Of a stretch of DNA of 40,361 bases, positions 9,009 through 21,726 are shown one piece after another. Numbering within the stretch: the stretch's first letter is position 1; each line of letters begins with the position of its first letter. This DNA is from Basidiobolus ranarum (Eukaryota > Basidiobolomycota > Basidiobolomycetes > Basidiobolales), in NCBI GenBank assembly GCA_040143965.1, contig JASJQH010000038.1, positions 1-40,361 on the forward strand. Reading direction: 5' to 3'. A model generated the notes under the pieces. That model was not told where the DNA came from. It ran no database searches and saw nothing but the letters and a program-made list of their open reading frames with translations. The translations under genes and the position numbers were made by a program.

Positions 9009-9389
9009 TCACCAGCAGCCCTCACAGTTCTTTAGCGTATATAAATATATAAAGAATACCAGTAAAATTTAATACTACTTGACTCGCAGTGATTCCAGAT
9101 TTGTTTTAAAATGCAATATATTCTAAGTTCAAGAACAAAACAGAACGATTGGAAACAAGTAAATGAACACAAAGTCAAATTACAACCATAACATCCCAGT
9201 TTCTTCACTCCTCCAACAAAGGGGAGGGGAGTTATGTTTAATTTGGGGGTACATATGGCAAGATGTGCTGAGAGAACATGAATGAGATTGAGAAAGGCAA
9301 GTTGTTTTGGTGAGAAAAAGAAAGAAAAATGAGATGTTTGAAGTGAGAGTGGTTTGCAAAGTTAAATCCAAGTAGTATCATCTCGTCAT
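9009..9389. other. Convergent 3' region of RPT3 and TOM40
   Basis: RPT3 (plus) and TOM40 (minus) end facing each other. The 381 bp should hold both 3' untranslated regions and cleavage sites. Open frames here show no family resemblance. Confidence 0.6.
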
Positions 9390-10536
9390 TTAAGCTTCCA
9401 ACATGATACCAACACCAAATCTACTGGCCCCCTTCATGTGGTCAATCTCACCACTGATGAGGAAGGAGAAGCCTGGTGCCATCTTTTCTTCCAATACTGC
9501 AGAGACCTTACCGGTAGTGTCGACTTGACCACGGAAAGTAGCCTGTCTAAAGTCGAACTTACCACCAACGGAGCAAACAGCTTCACGACGACCTTGAGCA
9601 CAGAGGATTTGGACTTCTGTACCGAAATCAACCTTTTCGTTGATTCTTTGGTAGTATGAAGCTTGAATAACACCCATGCCTTGGAATTGAGCAGTGGCGA
9701 TGTAGTTTTCTTTGGCGTATCTAGCGACGTATGCCAAGCCTGACTCTTCAATATCAGTTGTAGGCTTTTGAAGAAGACCTTCGAGACCAACAGATAAATG
9801 CTTGGTCACTGATTGAAGGTAGCTACCGACGAAAATTCCGGTGCCTTCAGCGGGAGAGGGGTTGACGGCCTTGATGTTCAAGTTGAAATCATCACCATTG
9901 TAGTCGGTCTCGAGTTGAAGCATAGAGTGTCCAGGTTGGTTGGAAAGCTATAAAGAAATGAATAACTGATAAATCGTCCTCATATTTCGTAATAACACAC
10001 TTACTTGACTTTGAACCTTGGAAACCATGTTAGGAGACCAGGCATAGTTAAGTCGGGCTTGCAAATTACCATCAGTATCAATGGTACCTTGAAGGAAAGA
10101 CTAGAACATATCTTGAGTCGAGGATTCGTGAAAATTAAACCTAGGAAAAGTTTGCATACCTTAGCACCAACAAACACAGAACCAAAACTGTATGTAGGAG
10201 GCATAACCATAGATCCAAGGGAGAATGAATGGGTGACTTGGAAGTTTTGGGATAAAACCTTTGTCAAGTCAGCTCTAGCACCATCGAAGACATGGTTGGT
10301 CAAGAAAGTATCTAAAGAAATAGGAATTCCAGTTAGCCCAGTACTCTAGATGGGCTTCTAATTTTACTCCATATATGCTATCAAATAACGTGCTAAAACT
10401 GAAACTCACTTTTGACTTCACGTTGAAGAGCCTCGTAGGAACCAGGATTTGGGAGACCAAGACCGGCCTTGTATTCGTTGAAGCGTTGAATCAAATACAA
10501 AGGATTCCAAATTGGGGCAAGACCAGAGTTCGACAT
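9390..10536 (-). CDS. TOM40: Mitochondrial outer-membrane import channel Tom40
   Basis: Tom40 is the 19-strand beta-barrel pore of the TOM complex through which nearly all nuclear-encoded mitochondrial proteins enter. Four exons on the minus strand: 10536-10410, 10311-10160, 10100-10005, 9947-9390, giving 310 residues. Family marks are the N-terminal helix region with GLPNPGSYEALQREVK, then FDGARADLTKVLSQNFQVTHSFSLGS, and toward the C-terminus GTGIFVGSYLQSVTKHLSVGLE and FLISGEIDHMKGASRFGVGI (the final strand with the beta-signal). These separate it from VDAC, which shares the fold. It is shorter than yeast Tom40 (387) mainly at the N-terminus, where the disordered leader is nearly absent. No cleavable presequence is expected. 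Confidence 0.96.
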
Positions 10537-11067
10537 TGTTATATATAAGTTAAGTGGGAGACGGTATTGGTGTCCGGTTTATGATATGAAGTGAGGCAAG
10601 GAACTAACAGTTGGGGTTGGAATAAACGAAATCGCGCCGTTGAAAAGATCGAAATTCTAAGCGGGGGTTCCTCAAGGGATTCTTTCGAAATCATTGGAAC
10701 ATAAAAAATTTCTCTCATCTCTGTCTAAACCGACTCAATGATCTGATTTGATAATCCCCCATATCAGGTGACCATAATATGGATTTTATTCATCAAAATG
10801 AAGAACTCGAAAACAGGAGAAAAGTGGAGAAAAGAGGAGGAAATGTAGAAATGAATAAGATACTCAATAAAAGAATTATGGTGGTGGGTGAGGAGAGGAC
10901 ATTGGAGAAGGGGCATAAATAACTTGTATGGCACAAAAGGTATTAAACTTCGAGCACAAAAGAATGCTAAAATAGGCTTGATGAACGTGAGCGGGGCGTG
11001 GCGTGGCGTGGCGTGAATTAGTGTGAACGAATAAAATAGGTATTAATTGGATGTTATTTTAATTTGT
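10537..11067. other. TOM40 upstream region and kinesin 3' end
   Basis: TOM40's promoter and 5' untranslated region (minus strand) and the 3' end of the kinesin gene share this stretch. A small tandem repeat, GTGGCGTGGCGTGGCGTG, lies near 10997-11014. Nothing else recognised. Confidence 0.55.
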
Positions 11068-14000
11068 TCAAGGAGCGTTTCTCCAGCTAGCGAGCCAAGA
11101 AGATCTCTTGTTGTTAGATGCAGCCAGCTTTTCTACCGCGGGGTTGCCAGCAAGGTTACTATTGAGATCTTCTTGGTCGGGGGCAGGTGCACCTCCACCA
11201 CGAAGTGGCTTAGCGATGCGGCCGAAGCTAAAGCCCATCATACCCGTGTTGACCTTAGCAGTGCGAGCTTGCTCCAATCTCTCTTTGACAGCCTGCATTT
11301 GTGCCTCGAATTTCTGCTGTTGAGATGTAAGTTTAAGTTGAGCATCCTGTAACAAAGTTTCTAAACTTTGGATACGCTCGTTTCTAGCAATGAGTTTACG
11401 TTCAGCAATGGCCACTTCCTTTTTCAAAGAGGTGTTTTGCTCGACTAGTTGCTTTTGAACATTGGTCAACTGTTCAAGATTGCGCTCAAGGAATGCCATC
11501 TTCTTTTGTTGTGCTTTGATATTATTATTTCTAAGAATGGTATTGTATTGCTCACGGGTTTCATCCAAGGAGATCTCGAGCTCCACCACTTTCTCGCAAC
11601 GGTTTTGAAGGTCTCTCATTAAGGATTTCTTCATGACTTCGAAGTCAGCCAATTGCTGTGCCATGGTTTTGCGGATTCTTTCGATATCCTTCTCCTTCTC
11701 GGAAACATCGCGGCCACCGGTAGAAGCGCGACTTTGGGCTTTGGCAAGGGCAGCCTAAATGAAGAGAATTCAATAAATTTACATTGTTTGTTTTCAAGCA
11801 CTGCTATAGACTACATACTCTAAGTTCTTCATTGACTCTCTTCAACTCAGCCAAGGCACTAATGTAAGAAAGAGAATAAAGTATATAAATGATTAGCGGC
11901 CGATGGTGGCAATCCTCTAGGCTAGAATACAAACCTGTTCAATTTTAGAATGTCTTCGCTCTTTCTGTCGATTTCCTTCTTGAGATCATCAACCTCTTGA
12001 ACTTGAGCCTCACGCTTGGAATTGTATTGAGCCTCTAGTTTGTTCTAAATTGAATTAGGTGAGCATTTGTAGAGCTAAGCGTGGATGAGAGCTACATAGG
12101 AATTGTACCTTCAACTCGGCAACAGTCTCGGAGATATCCAGAGTGCTACCAGCTTCTTCTTCAGCGATAGTTTTATCTATATCAAGCATAAATACAATAA
12201 ATAGTTGGATCGAGCTGGGGCAGCAAACAAAGGGAACGTACCAAGCAAATCTTCATACTCAGCCTCAAGAGTGGTGAGTCTTACTTCAAGCTCGTCCCTC
12301 TTGCGAGTAAGAAGGTCATTTTCGTGGGTGAGTTCGCTGATGGTTTGTTCATGTTGTTCCATGAGTGTCTTGGCTTGAGAAAGGTCAGATCTCAAGGCCT
12401 TCACCTCACCATCAGTGAAAGTCTCGGATTTGCCTTCAATATCATCAAGCTCAGAGAGGGCACGTCTAATTTGTTGCTCTTTCTCAGAGATCTGTGGCAT
12501 TATGTTAGTCAAAACGATGTTCAAGCCTACATTGAGTTCACCGGTAAACACTTACGGCAGGGTCAAGTTCAGCCATCATCAACGCCATCTTCTCTTGCTT
12601 CTTCTTCTCCTTTCCTTCATCGACCGCCTCTTTGGAGATACGACGAAGCTCAGCAATGGTTTTCTAAACGGACTTTGTGAGTAAAGCGCTCATTTATCGA
12701 AAATATGGGTTTCACTCACCTTCAACTCTTCAACCTCCTCCATCAACTCTTGATTGGCTTCCTTGAGGCTATCCATATTAATGGTAACATCCTTGTTCTC
12801 GTATGTGAGCTTCTCGAGTTGGAGTCTTAGTTCGTTAATCTTGAGGATCATGTCTTTGTTTTCCTAATATGGCGATGGATCAATATAAGAATGCTGGTGT
12901 TAAGGTGCTCAGCCTTCACTTACTTTGGCGTACTGCATTGCCTCATCTTTCAGGAAACTAAACTCCTCTTTCAAGGTTTCGTTTAGTTTGATTTGATTGT
13001 TGAGTTCAGATTCCTGTAATTCAGGGTGTTAAATAAACAGATACTACGCCAAGTCTCCCAATTGACTAACCTTGTCTGTAAGTTGATCAGATAACTCATT
13101 TTCTCTTTTCAGGAACTCTTCACGCTCATCATCTAGAAGAACCATAGCAGGAGTCATTGGACGCGAGTCAACTCCAAATGGCTCTGGAGTAATAGACGCA
13201 GTCGGGGTGGGGGGTGCCACCAGAGCTGGTAATTCAGGTTGGGTGGGACTTGAGGCCGTGGCTGGTGCCGCAGGTGGAGTTTTATTCTTTCCAGTGATTT
13301 TATCCATAGAAGCGTACTTCTCTTCAGGAACAGAACCGCCTTAAAACGAGACCATTGATCAGCTCCAACTCACCAAGGATTATGTACTTGTCACTTACCT
13401 GAGCGCCAAATAACCAACTCTCCTTCCAAAAGCGTAATATATTGTTTGAACGTGAGCGCCTCGGCTTTGGATTGCTTCAGCATGGCCTTCAATTCAGCAG
13501 GACTGAGATCTTGATTAACCTTGGCCTTGTTCTTAATGGTCTTGGCTCTATTCATGCAAAGAAGTTAATCAACGAAGAGAAAATCTAGAATGGAGTGCAC
13601 TGTACCTCATACCGAAGCGGAGAGTACCCAAAGTTTCGGCATCGTTGTAGGATGAAGGAGAGCAATTGATAATCAACGTAGTACGGGAGTTACCACCCAA
13701 AGATTCTTGCAAGATTCTAGTAAGCTTACTGTCACGGTATGGAATATGTGTTGACTAGATTATTTGTAAAGATAAGAAGCGATACTAAGGCAACTCTGAC
13801 AAGCTCTATCGATGTAAATACCTTGCCATCAGTCAAAGCATTGATGACCATTCCAAGAGCTGTAAGAGATTTATTAATCTTTTTGGCCTCTTCTAGCGTT
13901 TGACCTGAAGCTCCAGTTTTGCCAACTTTCTCGGAACCAGCCAAATCTACCAAGTACAATTTTCCACTCTTAAGACTGCCATCTTGCAGATTCTTTTGAT

Positions 14001-14973
14001 TGATAACAATCATGAAGATCGAATGGGAACGAGAACTTTCGGCATTCATGTCTTTCATGATGGACGAAAGAGTAAGTAAGAGACTGGTATGGCAAGTCTT
14101 AACAAGGGCAACTTACTTGTGGAAGAGACCACACGAGCACTTCCACCTCGGTTCATGACTTCATAAACCTCATTCAAGTCACTGACATACACTTCGCACA
14201 AGTCCTTCACGTAAATACCTCGATTCTTCTCTTCATGAATGGGAAGATTATCATTTTTGGCTATTTGAGAGAAACATTAGTAATCCACTCCGGGGCGATG
14301 GCTACTACTAATACTCACGATTCAACAAATCTCGAATCTTCTCCATGTAAATTTCCATATAAGATACTTTGACCGTATACTCGATGGTAGATGGTGAGTT
14401 ATGAATCGATTTGAAAATGGTTTCAACGATACGAGGAATGATTCCCTTGAACTCCTCGCTCTCCATGTCTCCCTAACAACAATTACCTCTAGTTAGAATA
14501 CTCATCAATCCAATGTTTGATTATACCATACCATCATAGTGTGGGTTTTACCACTACCGGTTTGACCATAAGCAAAGACAGTACCGTTGTAGCCGTTCAT
14601 AACATCTATACATGACAATGCCTAACGTGTTAACATCTTCTGTAGTTAGAGAACAGTATATGAATACATACCATCCACAGTCTGGACAATACCGTACTCG
14701 AATAGCTCTTGCTGCGAAGTAGTTGGGCCATAACACTTATCAAAGGTGAAAGATCCAGGGTATTCTTTACTCTACAAAATTAGATTCATAAATGGAACAT
14801 GTTTAGCCCACAGTCACAAATACTTGGCAACAGCAAGGAGAAACATAGCTTACCTCTAGCTTGACCGTAGTCCCAGTATCATCAATATCGACAATAGACA
14901 CACCACCGTTCCTGTCCTCAATTTTGTTTTGCGGCCGAAACCGACATACTACTTTAATATTGTTTCCTGACAT
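11068..14973 (-). CDS. Conventional kinesin heavy chain (kinesin-1, fungal NKin type)
   Basis: This is a plus-end-directed microtubule motor that moves vesicles, and often mitochondria or nuclei, in hyphae. Seventeen exons: 14973-14854, 14771-14672, 14605-14532, 14472-14319, 14260-14117, 14051-13822, 13754-13606, 13547-13399, 13339-13071, 13013-12924, 12863-12720, 12663-12556, 12491-12242, 12176-12109, 12044-11935, 11858-11819, 11754-11068. They total 961 residues, close to Neurospora kinesin-1. The motor domain has [10 protein letters not shown] (87-95), switch [12 protein letters not shown] (198-208) and LVDLAGSE (231-238). The neck region follows, with a Pro/Ala/Thr-rich linker (about 385-430) between it and the long coiled coil. 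The tail carries the autoinhibitory IAK motif (913-915) in [10 protein letters not shown] and ends in [12 protein letters not shown]. No light-chain gene is nearby, consistent with fungal kinesin-1 working without one. Confidence 0.97.
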
Positions 14974-16018
14974 GGTTTCCAGACGTCAGGGCTGAATATC
15001 TTGAGTTAACGTCACTTCAGATGCCAAGAAATAAGGTTTATTGTCACTTTACCTTTTCAGATGAAGCTATTTGTAACAGAAAGTGTAGTAAGCGAAGATG
15101 AAGGAATATACACTTCCCCCGTTGCTTCGGTATTTTTAGAAATAAAACAAAAAATAGGAAAAATCAAAGACAAGATAACTCTCAACTATATAAAGGTGGA
15201 AAATAGTGAGTATTTGGGACAGCAGTATTGGCGCTTCTAATGTAGCAACTTATGCAGCAATTGAAAGGGGCTGTGTAGGAAGATTTTTGGCACGGGGTAA
15301 GCCTACCCTATAATTACCCCGTGCGATACTAATCGGAATCTATTTACTTTAATTGGATTGGCGAGTGGAGTAAGCATAATTTAATCAAGTAAACATCTGA
15401 TTCAACCATTGAACCATCCAACGACTCAACCACTCAACGGATTGTGCTTTTGCTAGAGATTTAGTCAGATCGAAGGATCCCTCAGGAGTACTGGTCTCCC
15501 AATTAAAGAAAATCACCACTGTTGGAAAGAGCTGGTTGGTTGATGGCCGTGATACTAGTGTTGATGCTGGGACCGATTCGAAATGGATCCTGGAACTGGA
15601 ATGCAATAGGAGAACTGTTGCATTCCACGTTTATGATCATTAACAATATGTACAGCTCTCGGCTAGGCAGATGGGCAAATGCTTATATCTAAGCAAGCCC
15701 ATAGATAATCAGAAACTACAGCAAGTGCCTCTCAACACAATACACAACAACAATACACCAGATACATGTCATAGACGTGCGAATATTTTTAGTAGTGTCT
15801 ATTGACCAAAAGCTAAACTACCACTGGATTGAATTTACCTACATATTCGAAAATGCCATTCGAAACGGATAATAAGCGAAACCAACAAATTAACAGAATA
15901 CTTAAGCATCGGAGAGGTAAACAAGAATACAGAATAGGTGGGAAAGGAAATACAAGACAAGTCATTCTTTAATTAAAGACATTTAGGAAGTGAATTATGT
16001 AGAGGGTAGAAAAGGCAC
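14974..16018. other. Intergenic: kinesin upstream region and eRF1 3' end
   Basis: This holds the promoter and 5' untranslated region of kinesin (minus strand) and the 3' untranslated region of eRF1. One short minus-strand open frame (15606-15385, 73 codons) shows no family resemblance and no sign of splicing partners, so I do not call it a gene. A GGGGTAAGCC...TTACCCC inverted repeat lies at about 15295-15322. Confidence 0.5.
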
Positions 16019-17380
16019 TTAATCGGAGAAGAACTCGTCATCGGAATCGTAAACCATGGTGGCAAAGTCAACCTTGTATCTAAGCAAGCCACCAACACCA
16101 CCGAATCCTTTCACGAACTGAGCACCTTCTTGGGAACGGTTGGTAACGAATTCAAGAGTGGCTCCGAAATCCTTATATCTTTCAGCAAACCATTCAAGTA
16201 AAGGCATTTTGTCAGCAACTTCCATTTCAGTGTTGGTTTCAGGGTCCATGAAGTTGGCCTTGTCACCCTCTTGTTCAGGTGTAAGATGCTTGACCTCTTC
16301 TTGACCAGCAGCATTCTTGAAGACATAACGAACAGTTGTTAAGTTCTCCCATACAATCAAAGTCTCAACAGCACCAAGTTCAAGTCCCTTGAGTGTATCG
16401 TCAATACCAAAGCAGTATTTGCCGGTATCTTGAGAAATCTCATCAAAGTACTTTTGAATCAGCTTCTTCTCTTGGATGAACTTGACATTGGCAAGGACTT
16501 CACCAGACAATTCAATAGCCTGGTTGAAACCATTCTCACCACCATAGGATACATCTACCAGCTTGATGATCTTCACTTGAAGTCTTTGATCGAACAACTC
16601 GGATTGAGACAATTCAGTCTTGAAATCAGCTGAACCAGCGAGAACTAGACCAGCAACGTTAGCTTTATCGTTGGTAATGAAGAATTGGACAGCCAATTCA
16701 GCGACCTTTCTCACGTAGTTATGACGCTTTTCTTCACGAAGACGAGCGAAACGAAGAGCGGACTGACCACCTCTACCGTGCTTCTTGGGAAGATCAACAG
16801 AGACCTTGTGAACAATCTCACGAGTATTACCTGAGAGAGTACCGAACAAGGTTCCGTTACCATCCATAACAATAAAACCGAACTTGGAGTCGGATTCCAT
16901 TAACTCGGAAAGAGGTTCAGTGTGGAATTTGTTATCACACAAGTAAAGGGAGGTGTTGATTGGCTTGAAGGGCTCAAAATCAATATTGACCTTCTTTTCT
17001 TTACCCTCATCAGTAAGGATGGTACCACAGTATACAACCAAACCGTTCTCAGGAACTCTGTTATAAAGCTTGAGACGCTGCTGGGTAGAAGTAATAGCAG
17101 CCAATACGGAAAGACGATTAACTCTGCTCTTAATGTTAGAGGCAGTACCATATTCATCTGCAAGCATCTTAGCAGCACGAGAAATTTGATCCTTGGGTGG
17201 AAGAATCAAAGAAATCATGGAAGTACCATTTCTAATGTAAAACAACTTGTGATTAGTGCGTGTAATTACTTACAAAAAATACATAAACACATACCCTCTG
17301 GCGGCTTGAAGATTCTTGATCAATTTCTTAATCTTCCAAATTTCGACATTGCGGTCGGTTTCATTTTCTTGGGACGACAT
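16019..17380 (-). CDS. SUP45: Eukaryotic peptide chain release factor eRF1 (Sup45)
   Basis: eRF1 reads all three stop codons in the A site and triggers peptide release with eRF3. Two exons: 17380-17295 and 17231-16019, giving 432 residues. Domain 1 has the stop-reading TASNIKS (NIKS at 61-64) and YLCDNKF (the YxCxxxF motif, Tyr125/Cys127/Phe131). Domain 2 has the catalytic GGQ (183-185), and domain 3 ends in the acidic tail DSDDEFFSD that contacts eRF3. Numbering matches the human protein exactly through the GGQ. The canonical motifs agree with a standard genetic code, and genes in this window end in TAA, TAG and TGA. Confidence 0.98.
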
Positions 17381-18824
17381 GCTGTATGCTAAGTATATGA
17401 ATAAAAAAGGTTTTAGTGACAACAAAAAACAACCAGGTTTATGGAGAACTTGCAATTACCTAGGAGTTAAGGAAAAGTGGGAATGAAGGATATAGAATAT
17501 AAAGGTCTAAGGTAACTTCCGTATACAAACACCAGCAAGAAACAACGAGCTCCCAGATTCAGTGTAATATCGAGTGTACGGATGGACTCTCCCACTCCGC
17601 CCTATCTTTTTTTTTACCCATTTTTTTTTCAGATCAATCCTACATGCACCATTTCGTATGATAGATAATAATTATGTAACTAATCCAGAAATGGAGTTTA
17701 CTAATAAAGAATATTACTGGATTTTAGTCAGTATTGAACCAACTCGATCCCAGTGCATTAAGCTTAGATAGCCCTAACCCCTAACCCATTATATATGCAT
17801 CTTCAAAGCAAAGTGCATAAGACACGTGATTTGGGAATACTTAGCATACATGCAGATATGATTAGCATATACTATAAGCGAAATCCTGGATTGGCAAGAT
17901 GCTCTTATCTATTTTCCTAACCCTAACCTTCTCCTCTTTCCCTTCCCCTTTCCCATCACCAAATGCATTTAATGGACAGAGTGATTTTGCTCATAATTAC
18001 GTAATGACTGGCTTGGAAATCTACGAATTCTGGACCCTACAATAACACTAAGCTCATTATTTTACCACCAATTGGATACTAGGTAAGCTAAAACGAACAA
18101 CTAGAGTTTGGGGTGTCTATTGTTGATTCCCCAATATCTGGTCCAATGGTCCAGTTTCTTGTGTTGCCTGTATTTATCAATATTTGTATTTATTTAGCAC
18201 TCTGGGAGTCCACATACTGGGGCTATATAGCTGTTTGTGAGTAGTCATATGATTGATTCAAATGGCTTAGAGAGGGAAATCTGGATCGGTGCATCTAATT
18301 CGGCTAATCGTTGCACATACAAATTCGGCTTTCCTAGATCCCCAGGCTGACTTCAAGGTTATGCTTGATTCTAGTGGCGCTAATCCAACTCTAATAATAT
18401 TTTCTATTTCCGGTTTAACCGAGTTGATACTACATTCTGAACAATCTGATTGTGAGTGTACATGATAATTTGTTTAATATCGTGCACTTCCTTTTTCTCT
18501 TCTTAGACCTCTCTTGATTCAGGATCTTCAGAAGTTCATAAAACCTGCGATACTTCAGAACTGTTATCTACACGTTATATTTAAAGTTAGTGGGATACTT
18601 TGTGACTCTTTCATTCTATCCAGCATCCCAATCTCTACGCGTTTTTTTCGCTTTGCTAACTGTAACTCGAACGCATTTACTTTCATCGTACGCAGTACAC
18701 GTCTTCGTTGTTTCCTTCCAATCAACACTTAAATTCCAACTATATTAGCAAGGTACCTTCACTTGACAATAAACTTGCTCTTTATTTTTTAGTCTTTGAC
18801 GTCTAACTCCTCATAGAAATCTAC
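17381..18824. promoter_or_regulatory. Divergent upstream region of eRF1 and GSK-3 with short telomere-like arrays
   Basis: The 1444 bp between eRF1 (minus) and GSK-3 (plus) contain no convincing open frame. Two short telomere-like arrays occur, CCCTAACCCCTAACCC at 17772-17787 and CCTAACCCTAACC at 17926-17938, oriented like the boxes between eS25 and eL42. A second motif-rich part (18480-18824) is CT-rich and precedes the GSK-3 start. A 5' UTR exon of GSK-3 may lie here but I cannot fix it. Confidence 0.5.
17772..17938. repeat. Interstitial telomere-like CCCTAA arrays
   Basis: Two short arrays of CCCTAA-type units (17772-17787 and 17926-17938) stand about 400-560 bp upstream of the eRF1 start. 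They are too short for a telomere relic and lie amid single-copy genes. Confidence 0.75.
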
Positions 18825-20411
18825 ATGGCGAATCAAGGCCCAACACAAGTCGCTTCTTCAACCGGTTCCCGTTTTCTTGGTATGTCTCTGAATTTCGCTC
18901 GATAAATTCACCGAAATTGTTCGGGTATTCGCAACAATGTTTTCTTATTGACCGTTCTGCTACCCACAGGTGAGAATGATCCAAGTCAGGTTGTTCGTGT
19001 TTCTGTTAGCGAAGGTAAATCCGGCGAACCTCTAGATATTTCCTATACCAACTGTAGTGTTGTTGGTAATGGGTCCTTCGGTGTTGTCTATCAGGCCCAA
19101 CTTATGGAAACTGGCGAGGAAATTGCTATAAAGAAAGTTTTACAAGATCGAAGATATAAAGTAAATGATTTACATACGTTTGCACAATCCCATATAGTTT
19201 TATTCACATTCTATCTTAAGAATCGAGAGCTACAAATCATGAGAACTCTATCCCACCCCAATATCGTAGATTTGAAGGCATTCTTCCATACTAATGGTGA
19301 AAGAGTAAGTGAATCTAGTTCAATATCACTCTCCCCTGCTTGATTCTTACCAATAGCATATTGATCAGAAAGAGGAGGTCTATTTGAATCTTATTCTCGA
19401 GTACGTCCCGGAGACAATCTACAAGGTTGTGAAGCAGTACAACAAAATGAGACAGCAAGTTCCAATGCTCCATGTGAAGCTCTATATGTACCAACTTTTC
19501 CGTTCCTTAGCTTACATCCATTCAATGGGTGTGTGTCATCGTGATATTAAACCTCAGAATCTGCTAGTCAACAGTAGCATGGGAGTTCTCAAACTATGTG
19601 ACTTTGGAAGGTAAGACCCTGATGACGAGTCATATCCATTGATTAATCTAACACCTTCGTACTTTCACTTTATAGTGCCAAGGCATTGGTCCCCGGAGAA
19701 CCCAATGTTGCATACATATGCTCTCGTTATTACCGCGCACCTGAGCTTATCTTCAGTGCCACTAATTACACCTCTAGTATAGGTAACTGAAAAGCAGGTC
19801 TTGGCATTGTGTGAGTGTCGACTAATGATATGTTGTTACTTGTTAGATATCTGGTCCTCTGGATGTGTCATGGCTGAATTGATTTCTGGCCAACCGCTCT
19901 TTCCTGGCGATAGCAGTATTGACCAACTTGTTGAAATCATCAAAGTTTTGGGAACACCTTCAAGAGAACAAATCCGCAGTATGAATCCCCATTACGTCGA
20001 TCACAAGTTCCCACAGATCAAGCCCCACCCGTTCTCAAAGATCTTTCGTTCTCGGGCCCCTGAAGATGCTATCGATTTGATCACCCGTCTTCTGGACTAT
20101 ACACCTACTAAAAGACTTACTGCTATCGAGGCTATGACTCACCCATTCTTCGATGAATTACGTCAAAATTCCGAAAATTTCAAGGAGTTCCCTCCGTTGT
20201 TTAACTTTACCGCACATGGTATGACCTTTTCAAAACACCTCTTGTCTGCATTTATATTTACATCGTTGATCTCTTAGAGTTGTCCATTCGTCCGGACCTC
20301 ATCCGACCCCTTGTGCCACCCCACTGTGAGCATGAGCTTCTTTCGCGCGGCATTGATATTCACAACTTCACCCCTATTCCTAGGAGTCAAACCCAAGTGA
20401 GACTTGATTAA
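18825..20411 (+). CDS. Glycogen synthase kinase 3 (GSK-3 / Rim11 / Skp1-type)
   Basis: This is a Ser/Thr kinase of the CMGC group that acts on pre-phosphorylated substrates in nutrient, stress and differentiation signalling. Seven exons: 18825-18879, 18970-19160, 19221-19304, 19369-19610, 19676-19782, 19847-20218, 20278-20411, giving 394 residues. It has [14 protein letters not shown] (Lys73), [10 protein letters not shown], and the CDFGSAK join across the exon 4/5 splice. The activating tyrosine lies in [12 protein letters not shown] (Tyr204, matching human GSK-3 beta Tyr216). The Arg of NREL (Arg84, matching Arg96) binds the priming phosphate. A second in-frame 3' splice site (AATAG, 19356) upstream of the one used would add four residues (HIDQ) after GER. 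The C-terminus ends like fungal GSK-3 ([12 protein letters not shown]) with a short tail. Confidence 0.97.
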
Positions 20412-21107
20412 TTAAACAGTATATTCTACCAACCGGATTCACCCCGCCTGGACTAGTAAAATGAATTCTCCCAACTCATAACCTTAATTTGATGATCACC
20501 CCTCCCCTCCTCTCCTCTTATCCACCACACAGTCTCTCTAAGCCCCTCCTCATTTCGATGTAATATTGTCACTCATTGTTTTTCATTCCCTTATTTCCCT
20601 TCCCTCATCCCCTTTTGTGTCTTTTAAACTTTCTTGGTTTCTTTTTGATGAATTCACTTATCTTCTTTTTACTTTAGAATACAGACATTCGAAAATTCTA
20701 CCTCTGATTTCACCACTTTTATTAGAGTAACATGCGATTATTTGTCTGTTATACAGGGGAACGAAACTTATGAATTCGCGCACATTTCCTTTTCTTCCCT
20801 CACCAGTCAATATTAGCATTGGTTATCTTACTAGTGTATGGAGACAGGTGCCCCAGGTGGTACCCACGGTTGGTGAATAACAATTATAGATCTATGTTGT
20901 ATCGATTTCTATGAATAGACATGCACATCTTATATAAAATATTGTTTCCAAGAATTAATTGGCTTTGTATTGATGTTTCAATAAGATATTCATTGTCTAT
21001 ATGCTAACAAATACAAAAGTAAAATCACTTGCAATTACATAGAATCAATATACCATCCATATATGCCAGTAGCAGAAAGTTGCTTCTGTTATACCAACCG
21101 TAGGGAG
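20412..21107. other. Convergent 3' region of GSK-3 and VMA21
   Basis: Two genes end facing each other across about 700 bp. The first half is pyrimidine-rich (CCTCC and CTTTT runs), the likely GSK-3 3' untranslated region. Nothing else recognised. Confidence 0.55.
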
Positions 21108-21445
21108 TTACTCCGACTTCTTTTGTTTCTCTTCTTCTGTTTCACTGTTCATAATGGTAGCAACATAACCGAACACGATGATGTTTGCCAAAACTGCGGC
21201 AGAACCAGCGGAAACTAAGTTATTATCTACATTCATGGATGTTTATCGTTAATACTGTTGAGGAGGTATACAGGTAGTGCGTAGTTTACACTTGGTTGGA
21301 TTAACTTACCTGTGAAATATTGAAGTATGAAGAATACAGTAATCGGAGCGAGAATAAGTGTACCCGTCATATATAAAAGCTTCTTGAATAGTCCATTGGG
21401 TACATCTTTACCTTTAATGTTCTCTTGGGGTTGAAGTGAAGTCAT
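21108..21445 (-). CDS. VMA21: V-ATPase assembly factor Vma21
   Basis: Vma21 is a small ER membrane protein that escorts assembly of the proteolipid ring of the vacuolar proton pump. Two exons: 21445-21310 and 21226-21108, giving 84 residues (yeast 77). Two transmembrane hairpins are visible: KLLYMTGTLILAPITVFFIL, then SAGSAAVLANIIVFGYVATI. The C-terminus is KKSE, a KKxx di-lysine retrieval signal comparable with yeast KKED, which returns the protein from Golgi to ER. The two-helix plan, the size and the retrieval signal together support the call, though sequence likeness in this family is low. Confidence 0.9.
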
Positions 21446-21726
21446 GTTTATGCTTGAAAGTTAACAAGGGGGAAATTTTCAGTGACTACAGAATCGGTCC
21501 AGTCCACTGGTGTCAAAAGAATATATAAATAACTGGGATTCTATTCAAAAAATCATTCGAATTTAAACTTTTATGGGTTTTTTTCTTATAAAGTTCTATG
21601 ATTAACATATTAGGTTGAATTGTACAATGTCATTTCCATCCTTTTATTGGGCTTATTATCACGAATCGAATCTGTGGCTGTACATGTTTTCAAAGAAATG
21701 GAATCCATCTTCTACCATACTCTTTT

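Noticed and set aside
15385-15606. 73-codon minus-strand open frame between kinesin and eRF1
   Set aside because: No recognisable domain, no splice partners and unremarkable composition.
16019-17380. Altered genetic code
   Set aside because: eRF1 has intact NIKS and YxCxxxF motifs, and TAA, TAG and TGA each end conserved genes here.
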